A stretch of 20,888 nucleotides of DNA from Galbitalea sp036491035 (GTDB taxonomy: Bacteria > Actinomycetota > Actinomycetes > Actinomycetales > Microbacteriaceae), in contig DASXCU010000052.1 of the NCBI GenBank assembly GCA_036491035.1, positions 1-20,888 of the forward strand, written 5' to 3'. Of the stretch, positions 15,150 to 20,888 are shown in pieces (the stretch's first letter is position 1; each line of letters begins with the position of its first letter). The notes below the pieces were generated by a model. The model ran no database searches. It saw only the letters and a program-made list of their open reading frames with translations, and was not told where the DNA came from. The position numbers and the translations under genes are program-made.

Positions 15150-16087
15150 TTGCTTGCTCCTTCGAGTGCGGTGTCCGTGGTTGCTGAGTGCTGGGTAAGC
15201 GCCATGAAGGCGTCGTCCATGTTGCGGGAAACGATTTCGATGTCGGAGGCGGCCGGGTAAAGGTCGAGGAGCGCGCGGAGCGTCGCATCCGAGTCCTCGG
15301 TCTGCAGCGCGACGCGGGTGCCCTTCCGTTCGGTGTGGGTTACTCCGACGAGCCTGGCGAACTGGTCGATGCCGATCCCTGAGCCTGAAGAACTCGAAGC
15401 GTCGAAGCTCAGCGTGCGACCGCTCACGACCGACTTGACCTCGGACGGTGTGCCGTCGGCGATGATCCGCCCGGCGCTGAGGATGACGATGCGGTCGGCG
15501 AACGTGTCGGCCTCGTCCAGGTAGTGGGTGGCGAAGACGACGGTCTTGCCGAGCTCCGTGAATTCCCGCATCGACTCCCAGAAGCTGTGGCGAGCCGAGA
15601 CATCCATGGCGGCGGTCGGCTCGTCGAGGATCAGGAGGTCGGGGTTGGAGACGACGGCGACCGCGAATCGCGCTCGCTGCATCTGGCCGCCGGACAGGCT
15701 CGCGATCTTCTGCTTTGCGAGATCGGTGACGCCCGCCCGCGCCATGGCATCATCGACGCTAAGGGGATGCTTGTGCAGCGAGTGGATCAGAGCAACGGAT
15801 TCGCGGACGGTCGTGGTCGGCAGCAGGGCGCCGCCCTGCAGCATTGCCCCGACCCGGCCATCCACGATGGCCTGGCGCGGGTCCTCGCCGAACAGCTGCG
15901 CGTCGCCGCTGGTGGGGCGTGCGAGTCCGAGCAGCAGGTCGATGGTCGTCGACTTGCCGGCGCCGTTCGGCCCGAGCAGCGCCACGACTTCGCCCGGTCG
16001 GATGGTGAGGTTCACGTCGTTCACGGCCGTGAGCGTGCCGAATTTCTTCGTGAGTCCGGTGAGCCGAATAGCGGGAGCGTTTGTCAT
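15146..16087 (-). CDS. ABC transporter ATP-binding subunit
   Basis: A 313-residue ATPase driving the adjacent ABC-2 permease. Walker A GPNGAGKST at 39-47, Q-loop Gln84 in AMLQGGALLP, signature LSGGQ at 131-135, Walker B LLILDEP with Glu156 and the H-loop His188 in FATHYLDEAD are all intact. The C-terminal 90 residues form the extension found in multidrug/polyketide exporters of the CcmA/DrrA type. It is the first gene of the minus-strand operon. The ATG at 16087 has no strong ribosome site. It is divergent from the LysE-family gene across 115 bp containing a 33-bp dyad. Confidence 0.94.
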   Translation of the reverse strand: MTNAPAIRLTGLTKKFGTLTAVNDVNLTIRPGEVVALLGPNGAGKSTTIDLLLGLARPTSGDAQLFGEDPRQAIVDGRVGAMLQGGALLPTTTVRESVALIHSLHKHPLSVDDAMARAGVTDLAKQKIASLSGGQMQRARFAVAVVSNPDLLILDEPTAAMDVSARHSFWESMREFTELGKTVVFATHYLDEADTFADRIVILSAGRIIADGTPSEVKSVVSGRTLSFDASSSSGSGIGIDQFARLVGVTHTERKGTRVALQTEDSDATLRALLDLYPAASDIEIVSRNMDDAFMALTQHSATTDTALEGASK

Positions 16088-16130
16088 AGTTCGATCGTCC
16101 CGGGAGACGCGGGGCGGCGCCCATATTGCG

Positions 16131-16163
16131 GATCATGACTTTGCCGTGACATTTGTCATGATC
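16131..16163. promoter_or_regulatory. 33-bp dyad in the ABC-operon/LysE divergent gap
   Basis: GATCATGAC (16131-16139) and GTCATGATC (16155-16163) are perfect 9-bp inverted repeats with a 15-nt spacer. Within it TGACA-TT-TGTCA (16147-16158) is a second, smaller palindrome sharing the right arm. The position between two divergent transcription units and the symmetry suggest an operator, most simply for the DesR-like regulator. No decisive -10/-35 pair was found on either strand. Confidence 0.5.
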
Positions 16164-16202
16164 GCTGGGCGAGAATCGAAATGCATTGCGCGAAGGAGGG
16201 TC

Positions 16203-16844
16203 ATGATCACGGGCGCGGCGGTTCTCGGGATGGCCCTTGTCGCGCTCGGCATGGTGCTGATCCCCGGACCGAACATGATCTACCTGGTTTCCCGCAGCGT
16301 GAGCCAGGGTCCGCGCGCCGGACTCGTTTCGCTGGGCGGAACGTTCGTCGGTTTCCTTGTCTACATGACGCTCGCCAACCTGGGGCTCGCCGCGGTGTTT
16401 CTCTACGTGCCGGCGCTGTACATCGGAGTGAAGATCGCGGGTGCCGCGTACCTGCTGTATCTCGCGTGGAAGACGTTGAAGCCGGGCGGCGCATCCGTTT
16501 TCGAGCCGCGCGAACTGCCGCGGGACTCACGCTGGAAGCTGTTCCGCATGGGGCTCGTCACGAACCTGCTGAACCCGAAAGCCGCGATCATGTATCTCGC
16601 GCTCATCCCGCAGTTCGTGGACCGCTCGGCGGGTCACGTGATCCTTCAGGGCTTCCTGCTCGGCGGCGTGCAGATCACGGTCAGCATGATCGTCAACTCG
16701 ATCATCGTCGTGCTGGCCGGAGCCATCTCGGGATTTCTTCGCTCACGTCCAGCCTGGCTGAGGTGGCAGCGTTGGGTGACCGGATCCCTGCTCGGACTGG
16801 TCGGAATCAAGCTCGCGATCGACGCATCGAACGCCGCGGCGTAG
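16203..16844 (+). CDS. LysE/RhtB-family amino-acid or metabolite exporter
   Basis: A 213-residue membrane protein with about six helices and the family hallmark PGPNMIYLVSRSVSQGPRAG at residues 21-40. The mid-protein TNLLNPKAAIMYLALIPQF motif is also typical. Members export amino acids (lysine, threonine, homoserine) or related small metabolites with the proton motive force. ATG 16203 is chosen because AAGGAGGG at 16193-16200 lies just in front, though the gap is short. The longer frame upstream only shadows the ABC ATPase gene. It is divergent from the ABC operon and converges with the MFS gene, leaving 4 bp between stops. Substrate is unknown. Confidence 0.9.
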   Translation: MITGAAVLGMALVALGMVLIPGPNMIYLVSRSVSQGPRAGLVSLGGTFVGFLVYMTLANLGLAAVFLYVPALYIGVKIAGAAYLLYLAWKTLKPGGASVFEPRELPRDSRWKLFRMGLVTNLLNPKAAIMYLALIPQFVDRSAGHVILQGFLLGGVQITVSMIVNSIIVVLAGAISGFLRSRPAWLRWQRWVTGSLLGLVGIKLAIDASNAAA

Positions 16845-16848
16845 CGGG

Positions 16849-18099
16849 TCAGGCCGTCGCCGGCACGGGGTCGTCGTCGAGTCGATAGCGGCGAAGGGTC
16901 GGCGTGAAGATCGCGATGAGGATGGTCCCGAGGGAGGCAGCGAGTCCGCCGAGGATGAGACTCTCGCTTCCCGAGCTGGCTGCGGCGACGAGCCCCGCTC
17001 GGATGTTGCCGAGCTGTGGGCCGCCGGCACCCACGACGAAGTCGAGAGCGTTGACTCGTCCGCGGTAGGCGTCCGGGGTCGCGAGCTGGACGATCGTTCC
17101 GCGAGCGATGACGCTGATCGCGTCTCCGGCGCCGGCGACCGCCAGGAACGGGATGGCGCCCCACAGCAACGGAATCGCGCCGAACGCGGCGAGACTGCCG
17201 GCCCACAGGAGGCCGCCGACGAGCATGAGGATGCCCGGATGCTTCGACCGCGTGATCCGGCCCGAGACGAGACCGACGAGGAGGCCGCCGACCGCGAGCG
17301 AGGGCAGGAAGAGCCCGAGTGTGACCGGAGAACCGCCAAACTTCTCCGAATTGATGACCGGGAACATCGCGACCGGCATCGACAGGACGGTCGCGTTGAG
17401 GTCGGCGAGAAACGCCCCGATCAGGATGGGCGTCCGAACGACCTGCCGGAATCCACCGACCACACTGCGATCGTGAGTTCCATCCGCGTTCCGATCGGGA
17501 GGCATGGTCGGCAGGCCGAACACACCGTAGATCGCGGCGAAGAAGGTCACCGTGTCGAAGAGGAAGCAGCCGTCCACGCCCCAGGCGGCGATCGCGAATC
17601 CGGCGATCACCGGACTTCCGAGCAGCAGCATCTGCCCGGCGATGTTATTGAGCGCGTATCCGGCCGGAATCAGCTTCTTCGAGAGCAGGCGCGGGATGAA
17701 CGCTCGGGCGGCCGGGGCGCTGAGCGAGTTGAGACCGCTCTGCACGATGATTAGCCCGAACAGCCACACCAGCTGGTGCGTGCCGGAAATGACCACGGCG
17801 GCCATCGCCGTTGCCGCCAGCACCTGCCCAACCCGGGTGAGCAGAACGAGTCGCCGGCGGTCGAAGCGGTCGGCGAGGTGGCCGCCAATCAGGCTGAACA
17901 CGATGAGCGGAACCAGTTGCACCAGTCCGACCAGACTGAGGAGCGCCGCATTGTGGCTGATCGTCCACACGTAGTAGAGCAGGGCGAACGACGCGACCTG
18001 GCTGCCGAGGCCGGAGAGCGTGGTGCCCACCCAGAGTCGCCGGAACGACGAACTGGTGCGTAGGGGCCGGAGGTCGACCAGCAGGCTTCGGGCGCTCAC
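16849..18099 (-). CDS. MFS transporter (DHA3/EntS-like exporter)
   Basis: A 416-residue major facilitator protein with about twelve hydrophobic segments. The loop 2-3 motif A is GGHLADRFDRRRL at residues 72-84, and NSLSAPAARAFIPRLL with YALNNIAGQMLLLGSPVIAG are typical of the MFS_3/EntS-like group that exports siderophores or drugs. The GTG at 18099 overlaps the MarR stop by GTGA, which sets the start. The frame remains open further upstream but only as a shadow of the marR gene. Translation coupled to a MarR repressor suggests a substrate-inducible exporter whose ligand relieves repression. The cargo itself cannot be deduced. Confidence 0.9.
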   Translation of the reverse strand: MSARSLLVDLRPLRTSSSFRRLWVGTTLSGLGSQVASFALLYYVWTISHNAALLSLVGLVQLVPLIVFSLIGGHLADRFDRRRLVLLTRVGQVLAATAMAAVVISGTHQLVWLFGLIIVQSGLNSLSAPAARAFIPRLLSKKLIPAGYALNNIAGQMLLLGSPVIAGFAIAAWGVDGCFLFDTVTFFAAIYGVFGLPTMPPDRNADGTHDRSVVGGFRQVVRTPILIGAFLADLNATVLSMPVAMFPVINSEKFGGSPVTLGLFLPSLAVGGLLVGLVSGRITRSKHPGILMLVGGLLWAGSLAAFGAIPLLWGAIPFLAVAGAGDAISVIARGTIVQLATPDAYRGRVNALDFVVGAGGPQLGNIRAGLVAAASSGSESLILGGLAASLGTILIAIFTPTLRRYRLDDDPVPATA

Positions 18100-18593
18100 T
18101 TCTGTGCGTCGAGCTGGAGCTGTGCGCGCAGACGCTCGGTGAAGGTCCGTCGTTCGAGTGCGCCACGGAGGTCCGCGATGAGCTGGCCCAGTTCGTACGG
18201 CACCTCGGAGTCGAGTTCGGTGAGGACCGCCTCGGTCGCGAACCACTCCCGACGGAGCGGTTCGATGAGGGCGCGACCGGCGGGGGTGAGCTCGATCATC
18301 CGGCTCCGCGCATCCACACCCGGCGCGGACTGGATGAGTCCGTCCTTGCGCATTGCCGTCACGGTCTGGCTCATCGCCGAGTGGGTGACGTTGACCTCGC
18401 GGGCCAGCTCGCGGATGCTGAGTGGTCCGCCCTCGAGGAACATGATCGCCATGCTGAAGCGCGGCCGGACACCGACAATGCCGAGCTCGGCGTAGACCTC
18501 GCTGATGCCCGCATCCATCCGGTCGAAGATGTCGCGCATGCCTCGCCACCTGCTGGGAAGCGCATCTCTCTGGGGCGTGAGTTCGGTAGGCAT
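18096..18593 (-). CDS. MarR-family transcriptional regulator
   Basis: A 165-residue winged-helix repressor. The recognition region SIRELAREVNVTHSAMSQTVTAMRKDGLI spans residues 59-87, followed by the wing with Asp94-Ala-Arg-Ser-Arg98 and the conserved ELTPAGRAL. N- and C-terminal helices for dimerisation flank it. ATG 18593 is used, but GAGGA sits directly against it and the next in-frame ATG (residue 19, 18539) has an AGGTGG-like site, so the start may be 54 nt shorter. It overlaps the MFS gene by 4 nt and probably represses both. Tandem repeats over its promoter at 18605-18631 are the likely operator. Confidence 0.91.
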   Translation of the reverse strand: MPTELTPQRDALPSRWRGMRDIFDRMDAGISEVYAELGIVGVRPRFSMAIMFLEGGPLSIRELAREVNVTHSAMSQTVTAMRKDGLIQSAPGVDARSRMIELTPAGRALIEPLRREWFATEAVLTELDSEVPYELGQLIADLRGALERRTFTERLRAQLQLDAQK

Positions 18594-18601
18594 TCCTCAA
18601 C

Positions 18602-18631
18602 TGTAACAGCACTTATACAACAGCGCTTACA
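18602..18631 (-). promoter_or_regulatory. Probable marR promoter with overlapping tandem-repeat/dyad operator
   Basis: Two tandem copies of AACAGCRCTTAYA lie at 18605-18617 and 18619-18631 with a 14-bp period. TGTAA (18602-18606) and TTACA (18627-18631) bracket the site as an inverted pair. On the minus strand TATAAG (18617-18612) makes a -10 hexamer 18 nt before the marR ATG, directly inside the repeat. That placement is as expected for a repressor that blocks its own promoter. Confidence 0.55.
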
Positions 18632-18660
18632 TAATTGTGTTGCGACTCCGGGGTCGGAGT

Positions 18661-18728
18661 GGTGGCGGGAGAAACTGCTCCGCTGCGGGAGCAGCTACTC
18701 CCTCCGCGAGCCGGTTTCTCCCGCCACC
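18661..18728. repeat. 68-bp nested palindrome upstream of smc
   Basis: Outer arms are 15-bp perfect inverted repeats: GGTGGCGGGAGAAAC at 18661-18675 and its complement at 18714-18728. Inside, CTGCTCC (18675-18681) pairs with GGAGCAG (18688-18694). A degenerate further copy of the right arm, GTTCTGCCGCCACC, lies at 18737-18750. The element is in a divergent gap, so a terminator role is unlikely. Its two-tier build resembles the palindrome at 5350-5420. Confidence 0.65.
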
Positions 18729-18824
18729 TCTCGCAGGTTCTGCCGCCACCGGGATGAGACGGGGAGAGGCGGCGGTTCGGGTACCGTAGTCCCAGACATC
18801 GGCCACGAAGCGAAAGGGGCGCCC
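18729..18824 (+). promoter_or_regulatory. smc upstream region
   Basis: These 96 bp must hold at least part of any promoter local to smc. TACCGT at 18782-18787 fits the actinobacterial TANNNT -10 pattern, without a recognisable -35. GCCGCC (18742-18747) and GGCGGC (18768-18773) could form a loose hairpin. AAAGGGG at 18813-18819 is the ribosome site, 5 nt before the TTG start. Confidence 0.4.
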
Positions 18825-20888
18825 TTGTACCTCAAGAGCCTGACGCTCAAAGGCTTCAAGTCGTTCGCCACCTCCACCACCTTCGCGTTCGAGCAGGGCG
18901 TCACCTGCGTCGTCGGCCCCAATGGATCCGGCAAGAGCAACGTCGTCGACGCGCTCGCCTGGGTCATGGGGGAGCAGGGAGCGAAGACGCTTCGCGGCGG
19001 CAAGATGGAGGACGTCATCTTCGCCGGCACGGCGACAAAGGGACCTCTCGGTCGCGCCGAGGTCCTGCTGACCATCGATAACTCGGATGGTGCGCTTCCG
19101 ATCGACTACACCGAAATCACGATCTCCCGCACACTGTTCCGCAACGGCGGAAGCGAGTACGCGATCAACGGCGAGAGCTGCCGACTGCTCGACGTGCAGG
19201 AACTGCTCAGCGACTCGGGCCTCGGCCGCGAGATGCACGTCATCGTCGGACAGGGACAGTTGGATGCGGTTCTCCACGCGAGCGCGGACGAGCGACGCGG
19301 CTTCATCGAGGAGGCCGCCGGAATCCTGAAGCACCGCCGTCGTAAAGAGAAGACGATCCGCAAGCTCGAGGCGATGCAGGCGAATCTGACCCGCCTCTCC
19401 GACCTCGCCGGCGAAATCCGTCGACAGCTGAAGCCGCTCGGCCAGCAGGCCGAGATCGCGCGCGAGGCGCAGACCATCGCCGCGATCGTTCGGGATGCCC
19501 GCGCCCGCATTCTCGCGGACGACGTGCACCAGCTGCGCGAGTCGCTGACCGCGTTCAGCCGCAGCGAGAACGAACGCAAGAGCGAACGCATCGTGCTGCA
19601 GGAGCAACTGGACCAGGCGCGACTTCGCGTCGGACGCATCGAGCAGGCGATGGTCGGCGACGCCGTCGACCACGCGCGACAGACCGCGTTTGCGCTCGAA
19701 CAGGTGCAGGGCAACCTGCGCGGCCTCTACACGCTCGCCAACCAGAAGCTCGCCTTCCTCGGCCAGCAGTCCGAGGTGGCCGCAACGAGTACGACCATCT
19801 CCGAGAGCATGGTCGCGGATGCCCGGGACGAGGCGGATCGCCTGCGCACGGACGTGACCGCGGCAGAGGTCGCCGTCGGCGCCGCGGCCGGAGCGACGGC
19901 CACAGCGAAAGCGTCGCTCGACTCTCTCGACGAGGAGATCAGCTCACAGAGCGCCCTCGTCTCGAAGCATGACCTGGAGGTGGCGCGCCTCGCCGGGCAG
20001 ATCGATGTCGCCCAGTCCCGTCTCGCTGCCACCGAGGGCGAGCTGGTGCGCCAGCAGGCGGCGCTGGCCGAAGCCGAGCAGCGGCGCGAGGCGACGCGGG
20101 CCGAGTTTGTGGCGCTCGAGGCGGAAGCCGCGACGACGGATGCGGGCGACGGCAAGCTCGACAGTCTCTACGAAGAGGCAGAGACCCACGTCTCGGGGCT
20201 GCAGGCCTCGATCGAGACGATGCGCGACGACCTTCACGCCCTCGAGCGGGAGCGGGATGCGCTCGCCGCCCGAACTTCCGCTCTGTCGATGGCGGTCGAC
20301 CAGAAGGACGGTTCGGCGTCGATCGTCGGAAGTCCGGGCATCCGCGGACTGGTCGCCGAGCATGTTCGCGTGAAGCCCGGGTACGAGGCAGCGATCGCAG
20401 CAGCGCTCGGAACACTGGCCGACGCGGTTCTCGCCGACGACCACGATGCCGCACTGTCCGCCCTCGGCAGCGCACGCGACTCGGATGCCGGTCGCGTCGA
20501 GATCGTTGTAGCGGATGCGCCGGGCGCGACCGCGCTCGCGGGGCTTCCCTCCGGTGCGGCCGCCGCCGCCGACTTCGTGACAGCTCCCCCCGGAGTTCTG
20601 GGCATCCTCGCGCGAGTCGTCATCGTGGACGACCTCGATGTCGCACGCGCAGCGTGGCCGGCGCTGCGCAAAATCGGCGGGCTCACGGCGATCACCCGGG
20701 CCGGTGACGTGCTCACCGAGTACGTCCTGCGCGGTGGCACCGGTGGCAAGCGGTCCCGTCTCGAGCTCGTCGCCGAGCGGGACGCGGCCGCGGAGCGACT
20801 CAGCGTCGTCAGCACCTCGATCGAGAGGGCCCGGTTCGCCCTCGCCGAGAAGCGCGGCGCCCTGGAGACCGCGCAGGAAGACGCCGCC
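18825..20888 (+). CDS. smc: Chromosome segregation protein SMC, 3' end outside window
   Basis: The frame from TTG 18825 is open to the window end (688 residues, roughly the first 55-60% of a normal SMC). Residues 1-12 read (M)YLKSLTLKGFKS, the standard SMC start. Walker A is GPNGSGKS at 31-38, followed by VVDALAWVMGEQGAK and the Q-loop region VGQGQLDAVL. GFIEEAAGILKHRRRKEK at 159-176 leads into the first coiled-coil arm (about 175-490, rich in Glu, Arg, Ala and Leu). The hinge begins near 499 (SIVGSPGIRGLVAEHV) and ends near 640, after which coiled coil resumes. SMC with ScpAB compacts and segregates the chromosome. TTG is supported by AAAGGGG 5 nt upstream and by alignment of the first residues with the family. 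Confidence 0.96.
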   Translation, partial: MYLKSLTLKGFKSFATSTTFAFEQGVTCVVGPNGSGKSNVVDALAWVMGEQGAKTLRGGKMEDVIFAGTATKGPLGRAEVLLTIDNSDGALPIDYTEITISRTLFRNGGSEYAINGESCRLLDVQELLSDSGLGREMHVIVGQGQLDAVLHASADERRGFIEEAAGILKHRRRKEKTIRKLEAMQANLTRLSDLAGEIRRQLKPLGQQAEIAREAQTIAAIVRDARARILADDVHQLRESLTAFSRSENERKSERIVLQEQLDQARLRVGRIEQAMVGDAVDHARQTAFALEQVQGNLRGLYTLANQKLAFLGQQSEVAATSTTISESMVADARDEADRLRTDVTAAEVAVGAAAGATATAKASLDSLDEEISSQSALVSKHDLEVARLAGQIDVAQSRLAATEGELVRQQAALAEAEQRREATRAEFVALEAEAATTDAGDGKLDSLYEEAETHVSGLQASIETMRDDLHALERERDALAARTSALSMAVDQKDGSASIVGSPGIRGLVAEHVRVKPGYEAAIAAALGTLADAVLADDHDAALSALGSARDSDAGRVEIVVADAPGATALAGLPSGAAAAADFVTAPPGVLGILARVVIVDDLDVARAAWPALRKIGGLTAITRAGDVLTEYVLRGGTGGKRSRLELVAERDAAAERLSVVSTSIERARFALAEKRGALETAQEDAA

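Noticed and set aside
14380..16087. Identical TTTGTCA strings at the kinase and ABC ATPase starts as a possible shared operator
   Set aside because: Both strings arise from similar first codons (M/V-T-N) of the two proteins, so shared coding explains them more simply.
15528..16202. Upstream extension of the LysE reading frame
   Set aside because: It runs antisense through the ABC ATPase gene and lacks LysE similarity before residue PGPNM's own helix; AAGGAGGG precedes ATG 16203.
18100..18612. Upstream extension of the MFS reading frame
   Set aside because: It overlaps a well-supported marR gene and is Arg/Pro-rich low-complexity sequence; GTG 18099 couples to the marR stop.
18627..19673. 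348-residue minus-strand open frame opposite smc
   Set aside because: It is a shadow of the SMC head domain and spans the palindrome region with no family marks.
1..20888. Search for tRNA, rRNA, CRISPR arrays, insertion sequences or attachment sites
   Set aside because: No cloverleaf-like arms with a CCA-type end, spaced direct-repeat array, transposase or integrase sequence was recognised by eye.

Overview
This window is high-GC DNA with frequent GTG/TTG starts and many 1-4 nt gene overlaps. The gene set (MocR regulators, an LLM-class oxidoreductase, yceD-rpmF-rnc-mutM and smc in one neighbourhood) points to an actinobacterium, most likely Micrococcales/Microbacteriaceae. That placement rests on protein style and gene order, not on a database search. 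No rRNA, tRNA, CRISPR array, transposase or phage gene was seen. The longest gene-free stretch is 18594-18824 (231 bp).

Region 1 (1-5327): a truncated MocR/GntR-aminotransferase-type regulator on the minus strand diverges from a tightly packed four-gene plus-strand operon. The operon encodes an N-carbamoyl-amide hydrolase (beta-ureidopropionase type), a dihydropyrimidinase/hydantoinase, an LLM-class flavin/F420 oxidoreductase and a class III aminotransferase. Together they read as reductive pyrimidine (or hydantoin/cyclic ureide) catabolism ending in beta-alanine transamination. The dehydrogenase for the first step is not in view, and the LLM enzyme has no fixed place in the textbook pathway. 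A 71-bp nested palindrome closes the operon.

Region 2 (5428-8332): a small minus-strand ABM-fold monooxygenase, then the conserved housekeeping block yceD (DUF177), rpmF (L32), rnc (RNase III) and mutM (Fpg). A strong GC hairpin sits between rpmF and rnc. The mutM stop codon shares one CTAG palindrome with the stop of the convergent acetyltransferase gene.

Region 3 (8329-18593): an accessory block of regulators and transporters lying between mutM and smc, genes that are usually close together in actinobacteria. Eight minus-strand genes run from ABC ATPase, ABC-2 permease, DesK-like histidine kinase, NarL-type response regulator and double-GNAT protein to OmpR-type response regulator, histidine kinase and a second, paralogous double-GNAT protein. 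The first five are nearly all coupled by 4-nt ATGA overlaps. Each two-component system is thus paired with its own tandem-GNAT acetyltransferase. Divergent from this block is a LysE-family exporter. It converges on an MFS exporter that is itself coupled to a MarR regulator. Candidate operators lie at the LysE/ABC divergent gap (a 33-bp dyad) and upstream of marR (14-bp tandem repeats over the -10).

Region 4 (18594-20888): a 231-bp intergenic region holding the marR promoter and a second nested palindrome, then smc from a TTG start, running off the window end inside or just past the hinge.
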